Made by a program: the position numbers and the translations under genes
NCBI RefSeq assembly: GCF_000712135.1
Contig: NZ_JOOE01000001.1
Location: 1,426,001 to 1,490,000 of the forward strand
Reading direction: 5' to 3'
DNA from: Sphingomonas sp. UNC305MFCol5.2
Lineage (GTDB): Bacteria; Pseudomonadota; Alphaproteobacteria; Sphingomonadales; Sphingomonadaceae
DNA: 64,000 bases
In this document: positions 50,825 to 60,334 of the stretch, piece by piece
Layout: the number at the start of each line of letters is the position of its first letter
Position numbering within the stretch: the stretch's first letter is position 1
Notes under the pieces: generated by a model
What the model saw: the letters and a program-made list of their open reading frames with translations, nothing else
Told to the model about the DNA's origin: nothing
The model's database searches: none

Positions 50825-51819
50825 TGATGACAACGCCCACCGGCCCCACCTTGCTCGGCGTCGACGTCCTCTGGGTCGCGACCTTTCTCAGCGCTATTGC
50901 CGCCTCCGCCGTCGTGTTCGCGATCTACACCGCGACCACGGTGCGCGATCCGATGGCGAAGCGCGTCAAGGCGCTCAACGACCGGCGCGAGCAGCTGAAG
51001 GCAGGCATCACCGCCTCGACTTCCAAGCGCCGCGCCAAGCTGGTCCAAAAGAACGAGACGACCGACCGGATCCGCTCACTGCTGTCTTCGATGAAGGTGC
51101 TGCAGGAGAGCCAGATCCAGGTCGCGCAGACCAAGCTGCTCCAGGCCGGTATCCGCCGCAAGGAATGGGCGGTCGCGGTGATCTTCGGCCGGCTGGTCCT
51201 GCCGATCGTGATCGGCGGACCGATCCTGTACATGGTCTATGGCACCGACATGTTCCTCGACTGGAGCCCGTTCAAAAAATACGGCCTCGTCGCGGTGAGC
51301 TTCATCCTGAGCTACAAGGCGCCGGACATCTATCTCAAGAACAAGATCACCAAGCGCAGCCACGCGATCCGCAAGGGACTTCCCGACGCGCTCGACCTGC
51401 TGGTGATCTGCGCCGAGGCGGGTCTCACCGTCGACGCCGCTTTCGCCCGCGTCGCCCGCGAGCTGGGCAAGGCCTATCCCGAACTCGGCGAGGAATTCTC
51501 GCTGACCGCGATCGAGCTGGGCTTCCTGACCGACCGACGTCAGGCGTTCGAGAATCTCGCCAACCGCATCGATCTCGACGCGGTCCGCGGCGTCGTCACG
51601 ACAATGATCCAGACCGAGAAATACGGCACCCCGCTCGCTTCGGCGCTGCGCGTTCTCTCTGCCGAATTCCGCAACGAGCGGATGATGCGCGCCGAGGAAA
51701 AGGCCGCGCGCCTGCCTGCGATCATGACGGTGCCGCTGATCCTGTTCATCCTGCCGGTGCTGTTCATCGTGATTCTCGGGCCCGCGGCCTGCTCGATCAA
51801 CGATGCGCTGATGCACTAA
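50824..51819 (+). CDS. tadC: Tad secretion inner-membrane protein TadC
   Basis: 331 residues, GspF-like partner of TadB. N-terminal helix, a cytoplasmic part with 'IRKGLPDALDLLVICAEAGL' and 'VDAAFARVARELGKAYPELG', then C-terminal helices 'LPAIMTVPLILFILPVLFIV'. Start ATG 50824 (or 50827). Last recognised gene of the cluster; a small TM-plus-coil gene follows. No TadD, TadE, TadF or TadG is seen here. Confidence 0.93.
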   Translation: MMTTPTGPTLLGVDVLWVATFLSAIAASAVVFAIYTATTVRDPMAKRVKALNDRREQLKAGITASTSKRRAKLVQKNETTDRIRSLLSSMKVLQESQIQVAQTKLLQAGIRRKEWAVAVIFGRLVLPIVIGGPILYMVYGTDMFLDWSPFKKYGLVAVSFILSYKAPDIYLKNKITKRSHAIRKGLPDALDLLVICAEAGLTVDAAFARVARELGKAYPELGEEFSLTAIELGFLTDRRQAFENLANRIDLDAVRGVVTTMIQTEKYGTPLASALRVLSAEFRNERMMRAEEKAARLPAIMTVPLILFILPVLFIVILGPAACSINDALMH

Positions 51820-51896
51820 TTCCTTCGCCGATCGTTACGGTGGCATCGGCGGCGCGGGCGGACTAGCCTGCCCGCCGTCACAGGGAGGATCGAGCG

Positions 51897-52175
51897 ATGC
51901 AGGGATTGCCTTTCGATACCGTCACGCAGTTCGTCGCTTTGGGCATCACGCTGGTGGCGGGCTTCTTCTTCGGCCTTGCCGCGCGCTCGGGCCGCAGCAA
52001 ATGGCGCGAACGCTATCAGGACGAAGAGCTGCGCCATCGCACCTATCGCGACGAAACCGGCGCCGAACTGCGCGAAGCACAGCGGCGGCTGCGCGAGCTC
52101 GAGGCGGAGAATGCCCGGCTGCGTGCCGCCACGACGTCGGTGGTCGCGCCTCCACGGGCGGTCGATCCTTACTGA
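51897..52175 (+). CDS. Small membrane-anchored coiled-coil protein, unknown function
   Basis: 92 residues. One N-terminal transmembrane helix ('FVALGITLVAGFFFGLAARS') is followed by a highly charged helix rich in Arg and Glu (residues 35-80) that looks like a coiled coil. Start ATG 51897 has GGGAGGATCG upstream. It lies 77 bases after tadC on the same strand, so could be the last gene of the pilus transcript, but no family is recognised. Confidence 0.65.
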   Translation: MQGLPFDTVTQFVALGITLVAGFFFGLAARSGRSKWRERYQDEELRHRTYRDETGAELREAQRRLRELEAENARLRAATTSVVAPPRAVDPY

Positions 52176-52183
52176 TACTCTGT

Positions 52184-52255
52184 GCTCCGGCCCAGGTCGG
52201 AGCGTTGGCGGCCAATCGTGTCGCTTGCCGCTAGAGCTCCGGCCTTCGTCGGAGC
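52184..52255. repeat. Paired palindromic repeat (BIME-like), copy 2
   Basis: GCTCCGGCCCAGGTCGGAGC (52184-52203) and GCTCCGGCCTTCGTCGGAGC (52236-52255), 52 bases between unit starts. Same two-hairpin design as at 8760-8830. It fills the gap between the small coil gene and the convergent ppdK end, and could serve as a bidirectional terminator. Confidence 0.8.
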
Positions 52256-52263
52256 ACAACAAC

Positions 52264-54927
52264 CTAGCTCGCCTTCAGCGCTGCCTGTGCCGCCGCCAGC
52301 CGCGCGATCGGCACGCGATAGGGCGAGGCCGAGACGTAATCGAGCCTGGTCGCCTCGCAAAAGGCGATCGAGGCGGGATCGCCGCCATGCTCTCCGCAGA
52401 TGCCGAGCTTGATGCCCGATCGCGTCGCCCTGCCCCGCTCGGCCGCAAGCGCGATCAGCTCGCCCACACCCTCGACATCGAGGCTGACGAACGGATCGCG
52501 GGCATAGATCCCCTTCTCGACATAGGTCGTCAGGAAGCGGGCGGCGTCGTCGCGGCTCACGCCCAACGTTGTCTGGGTCAAGTCGTTGGTCCCGAAGCTG
52601 AAGAACTCGCCGACCTCGGCGATCTCGCCTGCACGGAGCGCCGCGCGCGGCAGCTCGATCATCGTGCCGACGAGATATTCGATCCGGCGGCCTTTTTCGG
52701 CGAACACGGCTTCGGCCGCCTTGTCGACAACGATCTTCATCAGCTCGAGCTCGCGTCGCGTGGCGACCAAGGGAATCATCACTTCGGGGATGGGCGCGGC
52801 ACCCGATTTCTCCGCGACGAGCACTGCCGCCTCGAAGATCGCGCGGGCCTGCATCTCGTAGATCTCGGGATAGGTCACCCCGAGACGGCAACCGCGGTGG
52901 CCGAGCATCGGATTGAACTCATGGAGTTCCGCCGCCCGGCGGCGCAGCGTCTCGACATCGATGTCGGCAGCCTTTGCCACCTCTTCAAACTCGGCCTCTT
53001 CGTGCGGCAGGAATTCGTGGAGCGGCGGATCGAGCAGGCGGATCGTGCAGGGCAGCCCGGCCATCACTTCGAAGATCTCGACGAAATCGCTGCGCTGCTC
53101 GGGGAGCAGTTTGTCGAGCGCCGCCCGACGCCCCTTCTCGTCGGAGGCCAGAATCATCTGGCGCACCGCGGTGATCCGCGCGCCGTCGAAGAACATATGC
53201 TCGGTGCGGCACAGCCCGATGCCCTCGGCACCGAACTCGCGCGCGGTGCGGCAATCGAGCGGAGTCTCGGCATTGGCGCGGACCTTGAGCCGGCGCCTGG
53301 CATCGGCCCACTCCATCAGCGTGCCGAAATCACCCGACAACTCGGGCTGGACGGTCGGCACCGCGCCGAACATCACTTCGCCGGTGGCGCCGTCGATCGT
53401 GATCGTATCGCCTTCGCGCACTTCGCGCCCGCCGACGCGGAACAGCTTCTCCTTCGCAACGATCGCCAGCGTCCCCGCGCCCGAGACGCAGGGGCGCCCC
53501 ATGCCGCGCGCGACCACCGCGGCGTGGCTGGTCATCCCGCCCCGCGCGGTCAGGATGCCCTTGGCGGCGTGCATGCCGTGAATGTCCTCGGGGCTCGTCT
53601 CGACGCGGACCAGGATCACCGCATCGCCCGCGGCGGCGCGCTTCTCGGCGGTGTCGCTGTCGAACACCGCATAGCCCGATGCAGCCCCGGGGCTAGCGGG
53701 GAGCCCCTTGGTCAGCACGTCGCGTGTCGCATTGGGATCGAGCGTCGGGTGGAGCAACTGATCGAGCGCCATCGGATCGACGCGCAGGATCGCTTCCTCC
53801 TGCGTGATCAGCCCTTCGTTCGCCATGTCGACTGCGATCTTGAGCGCGGCCTTGGCGGTGCGCTTGCCGCTGCGGGTCTGGAGCATCCAGAGCTTGCCGC
53901 GCTCGACGGTGAACTCGATGTCCTGCATGTCGCGGTAGTGCGTCTCGAGCGTCTCGAACACTGCGGCGAGCTGGGCGTATACCTCGGGCATCGCCTCTTC
54001 CATCGACAGCGGCTTGGCCCCGGCAGCCTCGCGCGCGGCCCTGGTCAGATATTGCGGCGTGCGGATGCCCGCGACGACGTCCTCGCCCTGCGCATTGATC
54101 AGGAACTCGCCATAATAAGCGTTGTCGCCCTTGGCCGGGTCGCGGGTGAAGGCGACGCCGGTGGCCGAGGTCTCGCCCATGTTGCCGAACACCATCGCCT
54201 GGACATTGACCGCAGTGCCCCAGTCGCCCGGGATGTCGTTGAGACGGCGATAGACCTTGGCGCGCTCGGACTGCCACGATCCGAACACCGCGCCGATCGC
54301 GCCCCAGAGCTGATCGTGCACGTCCTGCGGGAAAGGCTTGCCCCACAATTCCTGAACGATCGCCTTATATTCGGCGACGAGCTTCTGCCAGTGGCCCGCG
54401 CTCAGCTCGGTATCGAGGCTGAAGCCGTTATCCTCCTTGGCGATCTCCAGCGCTTCCTCGAAGCGGTCGTGATCGAGCCCGAGGACGACGTCCGAATACA
54501 TCTGGATGAAGCGGCGATAGCTGTCCCATGCGAAGCGATCGTCGCCCGAGGTGGCGGCGAGGCCCTGGACGGTCGCATCGTTGAGCCCGAGGTTGAGCAC
54601 GGTGTCCATCATGCCGGGCATCGACACGCGGGCGCCGGAACGGACGGAGACGAGCAACGGATCGACGGGGTCACCGAACTTCTTGCCCGTCACGCTCTCG
54701 ATATGGGCGACGCCGGTCGAAACTTCGGCCTTGAGGCTGTCCGGGAAGCTTTCCCCTTCGTCGTAATAGAGGGCGCAGACCGGGGTGCTGATCGTGAAGC
54801 CGGGAGGGACCGGCAGGCCGATCGACGCCATGCCGTCGAGATTGGCGCCCTTGCCCCCGAGCAAGTTCTTGTCGCCGTTGCCGCCGTCCGAAACCCCGCC
54901 GCCGAAGCGGTACACGTACTGCGTCAT
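52264..54927 (-). CDS. ppdK: Pyruvate, phosphate dikinase
   Basis: Interconverts pyruvate + ATP + Pi and phosphoenolpyruvate + AMP + PPi. 887 residues in the standard three-domain order: ATP-grasp ('LLGGKGANLDGMASIGLPVP', 'SVRSGARVSMPGMMDTVLN'), the phospho-His domain ('ARGGMTSHAAVVARGMGRP', His about 466) and the PEP/pyruvate barrel ('LCRTEHMFF', 'GHRGCRLGVTYPE', Cys about 843 in 'LGICGEHGGDP'). Regulation by a bifunctional kinase is common in alphaproteobacteria but that gene is not here. Two AAAGGTTAG repeats lie about 120 bases upstream. Confidence 0.97.
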   Translation of the reverse strand: MTQYVYRFGGGVSDGGNGDKNLLGGKGANLDGMASIGLPVPPGFTISTPVCALYYDEGESFPDSLKAEVSTGVAHIESVTGKKFGDPVDPLLVSVRSGARVSMPGMMDTVLNLGLNDATVQGLAATSGDDRFAWDSYRRFIQMYSDVVLGLDHDRFEEALEIAKEDNGFSLDTELSAGHWQKLVAEYKAIVQELWGKPFPQDVHDQLWGAIGAVFGSWQSERAKVYRRLNDIPGDWGTAVNVQAMVFGNMGETSATGVAFTRDPAKGDNAYYGEFLINAQGEDVVAGIRTPQYLTRAAREAAGAKPLSMEEAMPEVYAQLAAVFETLETHYRDMQDIEFTVERGKLWMLQTRSGKRTAKAALKIAVDMANEGLITQEEAILRVDPMALDQLLHPTLDPNATRDVLTKGLPASPGAASGYAVFDSDTAEKRAAAGDAVILVRVETSPEDIHGMHAAKGILTARGGMTSHAAVVARGMGRPCVSGAGTLAIVAKEKLFRVGGREVREGDTITIDGATGEVMFGAVPTVQPELSGDFGTLMEWADARRRLKVRANAETPLDCRTAREFGAEGIGLCRTEHMFFDGARITAVRQMILASDEKGRRAALDKLLPEQRSDFVEIFEVMAGLPCTIRLLDPPLHEFLPHEEAEFEEVAKAADIDVETLRRRAAELHEFNPMLGHRGCRLGVTYPEIYEMQARAIFEAAVLVAEKSGAAPIPEVMIPLVATRRELELMKIVVDKAAEAVFAEKGRRIEYLVGTMIELPRAALRAGEIAEVGEFFSFGTNDLTQTTLGVSRDDAARFLTTYVEKGIYARDPFVSLDVEGVGELIALAAERGRATRSGIKLGICGEHGGDPASIAFCEATRLDYVSASPYRVPIARLAAAQAALKAS

Positions 54928-55099
54928 CCCTGATCCTTATGCTGGAGGCGCCGCCCCGGGACGGGAGGCGCCTACCGCGACTGCGAACAAGGCGGAAGTG
55001 CTGATTGCGTTGTCAGGTTCCCGATGTGCGGCGGACGGCCAAAGGTTAGAAAAGGTTAGGCGAAATCGTCTGTTTCGGGCGCGCAATAAGTCAGATAAA

Positions 55100-55250
55100 T
55101 CAGCCTTCGATCTTCGAAAAATCGGCAACTTGGTGCACTGCAGCACGCATCCGTGCGAGCAGGCCGAGGCGGGAGATGCGCTTGTCGGGATCGGAGTCGT
55201 TGACGGTTACCGCGGCAAGGAACCGGCCGACCGGTCTGTGAAGTGTTCCG
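55100..55250 (-). pseudogene. Diverged 3' remnant of glyS (direct repeat of the glyS end)
   Basis: Reads in frame as a GlyS C-terminus. From its stop (55100-55102) back to 55204 it matches the real glyS end (55706-55811) with one mismatch in 106 bases. Further upstream it is still homologous but diverged: 'GTLHRPVGRFLAAVTVNDSDP' here against 'ATLRGPIDRFFDDVTVNDSDP' in glyS (compare TL--P--RF--VTVNDSDP). It begins right after the stop of the 146-residue gene. No start codon. The rest of the 333-base gap before ppdK (54928-55098) has no gene. Confidence 0.85.
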
Positions 55251-55260
55251 CCGCGCGTGA

Positions 55261-55701
55261 CTATTTGCGCTCGAGCACCGCGCGACCGAGCGCGCCGAGG
55301 AGCAGCAGATCGGGTACGTTCCCGGCCAGCCGGACTCGAACCGCTTTCCTGAGCTGCTTGCGCGCCTGCTCGACCGACTCCACTCGCGCCCAGGGGACGA
55401 AGATCATCGGATGGAAGGGACGGAACGGCAGCGCGGGCCGCAACCAGAACCCGGTTTGCGAAAACCAGCCATCGACGCTCGAGCCATAATTGGGCGACAT
55501 CAGCTTTCCACCGATGCTCAGACTACCGAAGCGAACGCGCCGGGCAGATAGTGGCGCATCCGAGGTGGCGGGATAGGCGCCCGCGACCGTGCGCCACCCC
55601 TGCAATGCGATGATCCAGACTATCGCGATCCAGAAGACCGGGAAGGCGAGAAGGAATAGCGGGACGAAGATCGCCGGATCAATCGCCCCCTGCCCTTCCA
55701 C
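55261..55701 (-). CDS. Hypothetical membrane-anchored protein between glyS and its 3' remnant
   Basis: 146 residues from GTG 55701. One strong N-terminal transmembrane helix ('IFVPLFLLAFPVFWIAIVWII'; first 20 residues after the start region), then a soluble part with 'VRFGSLSIGGKLMSPNYGSS' and 'FRPFHPMIFVPWARVESVEQ', suggestive of a small beta-rich, PH-like domain (inference). It starts five bases after the glyS stop. The flanking 106-bp direct repeats suggest it came in as part of an insertion. No known family recognised. Confidence 0.7.
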   Translation of the reverse strand: MEGQGAIDPAIFVPLFLLAFPVFWIAIVWIIALQGWRTVAGAYPATSDAPLSARRVRFGSLSIGGKLMSPNYGSSVDGWFSQTGFWLRPALPFRPFHPMIFVPWARVESVEQARKQLRKAVRVRLAGNVPDLLLLGALGRAVLERK

Positions 55702-55706
55702 CGGTA

Positions 55707-58058
55707 TCAGCCTTCGATCTTCGAAAAATCGGCAACTTGGTGCACTGCAGCACGCATCCGCGCGAGCAGGCCGAGGCGGGAGATGCGCTTGTCGGGATCG
55801 GAGTCGTTGACCGTGACGTCGTCGAAGAACCGATCGATCGGCCCCCGCAGCGTAGCGAGCGCGGCCATTGCGGCTTCGAAATCCTCGGCCGCGATCGCCG
55901 CTTCGGCGCGCGGCTCGGCGGCGTCGAGCGCCTCCTTGAGCGCGGATTCGGCAGGCTCGGCTTCGTAGATGTTGCCGCCCACGTCCGTATCGGTGCCGTC
56001 GAAGCCTTCCTTCTTGAGGATGTTCGCGGCGCGCTTGTACCCGGCGAGGAGGTTTTTGCCGTCCTCGGTAGTGACGAACGCCTGCAGCGCGTGGACGCGG
56101 GCGAGCAAGCGGACGAGATCATCCTCGCCGCCGAGCGCGAATACTGCGTCGATCAGGTCGTGCCGGACGCCGGCCTCGCGTTGCTGGACCTTGAGGCGGT
56201 CAGCGGCAAAAATAGGAATCTCAACCGCCGCGCCCTCATTCCACAGATCGAACTTGCGGGAAAACTCATGGACAAGCTCCGTCGGAGCGAACTCCAAATA
56301 ATCATCTATGAGCTTAACTCTCAATAGTTCCAAAGCCTTGGGCCGATAAAGATCTTCGCCAAGATCCACCAGTGCGCCATTATGAGCAGATCGAACGGCA
56401 CCCTCAATCCATCCGAGGTGCAAAATCCGAAAGGCGCGTCGAAGGCGCAAACGCAGGTTATTACGGATTAGAAGTTGAGCGACTCCCAGTACCGCTCGAC
56501 GCAGAGCGAAGGGATCCTTGGATCCGGTCGGCTTTTCATCGATCGCAAAGAAGGCCGCAATTGTATCCAGCTTGTCCGCCAGGCTCACCGCTACCGTCAC
56601 CGGCGCGGTCGGAACTTCGTCCCCCTGCCCGACCGGCTTGTAGTGATCGCGGATCGCCTCTGCGACCTCCGCCGGCTCGCCCTGCGCGGCGGCGTAATAG
56701 CCGCCCATCAGGCCCTGAAGCTCGGGGAACTCGCCGACCATGCCGGTGACGAGATCGGCCTTGGCAAGGCGCGCGGCGCGTTCGGCAAGGGCGGCCAACC
56801 TCTCCCTCTCCCCTTCAGGGGAGAGGGTCGGGGAGAGGGGCGCATCCGCAGACGAAACGCTCGAAGGAGAGTCCCCCTCTCCCCGGCCCTCTCCCCGCGA
56901 GCGGGGAGAGGGAGCAGAAGTGACAATGCCCCGTTCGACCAGCCACCGCGCGAGCTTCGCCACGCGCTCGACCTTGTCGGCGACCGTGCCCAGCTTCTCG
57001 TGGAAGACGATCTTCTCGAGCTTCTTCGCCTGCTCCGCGAGCGGGACCTTCAAGTCCGTCTCGTAGAAGAAGCGCGCGTCGCTCAGCCGCGCCGCCAGCA
57101 CCTTCTGGTTACCCTCGACGATCTTCTCGCCGCCGTCGCTCGCATCGATGTTCGCGGTGCAGACAAAGGCGTTGGCGAGCTTGCCGTCGGCATCGCGGCA
57201 GACGAAATATTTCTGGTTCACCCGCGCGGTGAGCTGGATCACTTCGGGCGGGACCGAGAGGAAGTCCGCGTCGAAGCGGCCGAGCAAGGGTACCGGCCAT
57301 TCGGTCAGCCCCGCATTCTCGAACAGCAAGCCCTCGTCCTCGACCAGCGTGAGCCCTGCTTTCTGCGCGGCCATCTTGGCGCCCAGCGCGATGATCGCGC
57401 GGCGCTCGGCGCCGTCGACCACGACGTGGCAGGCGCGCAGCTTCTCGACATAGTCGCCGGCGCTGCCGATCGTGATCGCTCCGGGATGATGGAAGCGATG
57501 GCCGACCGTGGCGACGCCGCTCTTGATGCCCGCGACCTCGACCGGCACGAGCTTGTCGCCCAGCAAGGCGATGATGCCCTGCAGCGGGCGTACCCAGCGC
57601 AGGCTCTCGGTCGATTGCGACGCCGCGCCCCAGCGCATCGACTTGGGCCAGGGGAAGGCGTGGATGACATGGGTGATCGCGCTGGCGAGCACCGATCCGG
57701 CGACCACGCCCGGGCGCTCGACCACCGCGAACAGCACCTGCCCGCCCTTGCCGTCGTCGCGCGCGACCAATTGCTCGCGGGTAAGCCCGGTCGAACGGAG
57801 GAAGCCCTCGATCGCCGGGGCGGGCGCATCGGCGCGGGGGCCCTTGCGCTCCTCCGTCATCGCCGCGGTTTCCGGGGCGACACCGCGGACGATCAATGCG
57901 AGGCGGCGCGGCGTGGCGAAGCTCTCGATCGCCTCGAACGGCAGGCTAAGCGCCTTGAGCCGCGCCTCGAACAGCGCCGCCAGATCGGCACGCGCCTTTT
58001 CCTGCATCCGCGCGGGGATTTCCTCGCAACGCAGCTCGAGAAGGAAGTCTTCGGTCAT
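55707..58058 (-). CDS. glyS: Glycine--tRNA ligase beta subunit, with in-frame repeat insertion
   Basis: 783 residues; larger than the usual ~690-750. The beta subunit of bacterial tetrameric GlyRS binds tRNA-Gly and supports charging. Seen: 'DFLLELRCEEIPARMQ', 'RFHHPGAITIG', 'FVCTANID', 'ARFFYETDLKVPL', 'RLAKADLVTGMVGEFPELQG', 'DKLDTIAAFFAI' and the C-terminal anticodon-like helical domain. Residues about 380-420 ('SPRSRGEGRGEG', 'DAPLSPTLSPEGER') are encoded by a palindromic repeat inserted at 56804-56912 and are not part of the family. The frame stays open, so the gene is probably functional. Confidence 0.94.
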   Translation of the reverse strand: MTEDFLLELRCEEIPARMQEKARADLAALFEARLKALSLPFEAIESFATPRRLALIVRGVAPETAAMTEERKGPRADAPAPAIEGFLRSTGLTREQLVARDDGKGGQVLFAVVERPGVVAGSVLASAITHVIHAFPWPKSMRWGAASQSTESLRWVRPLQGIIALLGDKLVPVEVAGIKSGVATVGHRFHHPGAITIGSAGDYVEKLRACHVVVDGAERRAIIALGAKMAAQKAGLTLVEDEGLLFENAGLTEWPVPLLGRFDADFLSVPPEVIQLTARVNQKYFVCRDADGKLANAFVCTANIDASDGGEKIVEGNQKVLAARLSDARFFYETDLKVPLAEQAKKLEKIVFHEKLGTVADKVERVAKLARWLVERGIVTSAPSPRSRGEGRGEGDSPSSVSSADAPLSPTLSPEGERERLAALAERAARLAKADLVTGMVGEFPELQGLMGGYYAAAQGEPAEVAEAIRDHYKPVGQGDEVPTAPVTVAVSLADKLDTIAAFFAIDEKPTGSKDPFALRRAVLGVAQLLIRNNLRLRLRRAFRILHLGWIEGAVRSAHNGALVDLGEDLYRPKALELLRVKLIDDYLEFAPTELVHEFSRKFDLWNEGAAVEIPIFAADRLKVQQREAGVRHDLIDAVFALGGEDDLVRLLARVHALQAFVTTEDGKNLLAGYKRAANILKKEGFDGTDTDVGGNIYEAEPAESALKEALDAAEPRAEAAIAAEDFEAAMAALATLRGPIDRFFDDVTVNDSDPDKRISRLGLLARMRAAVHQVADFSKIEG
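56804..56912. repeat. Palindromic repeat inserted inside the glyS coding region
   Basis: Two hairpins: CCCTCTCCCC-TTCA-GGGGAGAGGG (56804-56827) and CCCTCTCCCC-GCGA-GCGGGGAGAGGG (56887-56912), with a loop between. The element is of the kind usually found between genes. Here it is translated as a Ser/Pro/Gly/Glu-rich segment just before the conserved 'AKADLVTGMVGEFPE' block. Confidence 0.9.
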
Positions 58059-58104
58059 GATGGTTCACGCAAAGGCGCAAAGGCGCGAAGAAGGGAAGAA
58101 AGTT

Positions 58105-58254
58105 GGTTCGCGCAGAGGCGCAGAGACGCGGAGACAGGTTTTCCGGCGGCGTCAGCCGCCCCTCCGACCCCAAGCAGCTTGGCGGGCAGCGGGAGTTGCA
58201 GGCCGCTAGCGCGGCGGGCGCAACTCTCTGCGCCTTCGCGCCTCTGCGCGAACC
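58105..58254. repeat. Inverted repeat element between glyS and glyQ
   Basis: Arms GGTTCGCGCAGAGGCGCAGAG (first 20 bases at 58105-58124) and a matching CGCCTCTGCGCGAACC at 58239-58254 surround a ~110-base GC-rich centre. A related TTCACGCAAAGGCGCAAAGG lies next to the glyS start (58064-58083). It fills the 202-base gap and could form a long stem in the glyQ-glyS mRNA. Confidence 0.75.
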
Positions 58255-58260
58255 TCTTCT

Positions 58261-59127
<867 letters not shown>

Positions 59128-59193
59128 ATGCGGCGTGCTTTGGCGCGCGACGCCCACGTTGACAAGGATGCAGTGATCGCCTCCTGTCGCGCG

Positions 59194-60081
59194 ATGTTGC
59201 GGAAATTGCTGATCGGAGCGGCGCTGCTGGCGCTGGGCGCGTGCGAGGCCAGGAAGCCGGAGAAGCCGGCGAACCATGCCGATCCCGCTTTGTGGGTGGT
59301 CAGGGACGCCGACACCACCATCTATCTTTTCGGCACCGTCCACATGCTCAAGCCCGGCCTCAGCTGGTTCGACGAAGGCGTGAAGTCCGCGTTCGACCGA
59401 AGCAACGAACTGGTGCTCGAGCTGGTGATGCCGGGGCAGAGCGAGATGCAGGCGCTGGTGAGCGAGCTGGGCATGTCGCCCACGGGCCCCTCCCTGCCCG
59501 ATCAGCTTCCGCCCGCCGAGGCGGCCAAGTTCCGCGCCGCCTTGCCCGAGATGGGGCTGGCGTCCGATGCGCTCGATCGCGCCGAGCCGTGGCTGGCCGC
59601 GACGATGCTCTCGGCGGCGCCGCTGCGCCAATTGGGCTATGACGAGAAGGACGGCGCCGAAGCGGTGCTGACCGCGGCGGCGAAATCGGCGGGCAAGCCC
59701 GTCGTCGGACTGGAGACCGCGCGCGAGCAGCTCGGCTATTTCGATCGCCTGCCGCTGGCGGCACAGCGCGCACTGCTGATCGACACGATCGACGACCTGC
59801 CCAAGGCGGGCAAGACGATCGACCGGATGGTGGCGCTGTGGAGCGCCGGCGACGCCGACGGGCTGGCGCGGATGATGAACGAGGATCTCAGTGGCTCGCC
59901 CGAGCTGGTCGATGCCTTGCTCGCCAAACGCAATGCCAGATGGGCCGGCTGGCTGGCCGAGCGGATGAAGCAGCCGGGCACCGTGTTCGTCGCCGTGGGC
60001 GCGGGGCATCTGGCCGGACCGGCCGGGGTGCAGGCCGAACTGGCGAAGCGCGGGATCAAGGCGGAGCGAGTCAACTACTAG
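59194..60081 (+). CDS. TraB/GumN-family lipoprotein
   Basis: 295 residues from ATG 59194, with lipobox 'ALLALGAC' (Cys about 17). TraB/GumN domain: '[20 protein letters not shown]' (the GTVH motif), 'LVLELVMPG', '[15 protein letters not shown]' and '[13 protein letters not shown]' (second His). The fold is EreA/ChaN-like and metal-binding His and Glu residues are kept, but the reaction is unknown. A frame to 59128 exists, back-to-back with glyQ; the later start fits the lipoprotein signal. The stop codon is the first base of a dispersed repeat. Confidence 0.82.
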   Translation: MLRKLLIGAALLALGACEARKPEKPANHADPALWVVRDADTTIYLFGTVHMLKPGLSWFDEGVKSAFDRSNELVLELVMPGQSEMQALVSELGMSPTGPSLPDQLPPAEAAKFRAALPEMGLASDALDRAEPWLAATMLSAAPLRQLGYDEKDGAEAVLTAAAKSAGKPVVGLETAREQLGYFDRLPLAAQRALLIDTIDDLPKAGKTIDRMVALWSAGDADGLARMMNEDLSGSPELVDALLAKRNARWAGWLAERMKQPGTVFVAVGAGHLAGPAGVQAELAKRGIKAERVNY

Positions 60082-60210
60082 GTTGAGAACCTAAGTAAGC
60101 CATTGATAGATCTCAGTCATCCCGGCCTTGAGCCGGGATCCCGCTTCTTCTGCCCAGCTTGAAGGCAGCGGGACCCCGGCTCAAGGCCGGGGTGACGAAG
60201 AAAGATATGA
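60079..60210 (+). repeat. Dispersed intergenic repeat, long copy with central palindrome
   Basis: Starts TAGGTTGAGAACCTA at the TraB stop, then TCAGTCATCCCGG, a long palindrome (CCTTGAGCCGGG ... CCCGGCTCAAGG, 60117-60195) and GGTGACGAAGAAAGATATGA. The same flanks, without the palindrome, occur on the other strand at 41417-41490. No gene lies in 60082-60334. Confidence 0.8.
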
Positions 60211-60313
60211 ACCCTCATCCAGGCGCGTCGACGACTCGCTTACTCCTGACCGTCACCCCCGTTTTCGCGGGGTGCCGAATAGCGCTTGACTCCCGCGTTC
60301 ATTTAACTGATAG

Positions 60314-60323
60314 GTTATTTAAC
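60314..60323. promoter_or_regulatory. Candidate ArsR operator
   Basis: GTTATTTAAC palindrome inside an AT-rich stretch with two ATTTAAC repeats (60301-60307 and 60317-60323), ending just before the AGGAGG ribosome site of the ArsR gene. Position and symmetry fit autoregulation by the encoded repressor. Confidence 0.4.
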
Positions 60324-60334
60324 TAGGAGGTTAC

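Noticed and set aside
51976..54933. 985-codon open frame on the plus strand opposite ppdK
   Set aside because: It is antisense to a complete, motif-verified ppdK, begins inside another gene and shows the Arg/His/Gly-rich composition of high-GC shadow frames.
54928..55098. Small gene upstream of ppdK
   Set aside because: No frame with a plausible start, ribosome site and protein-like composition; region looks like promoter DNA.
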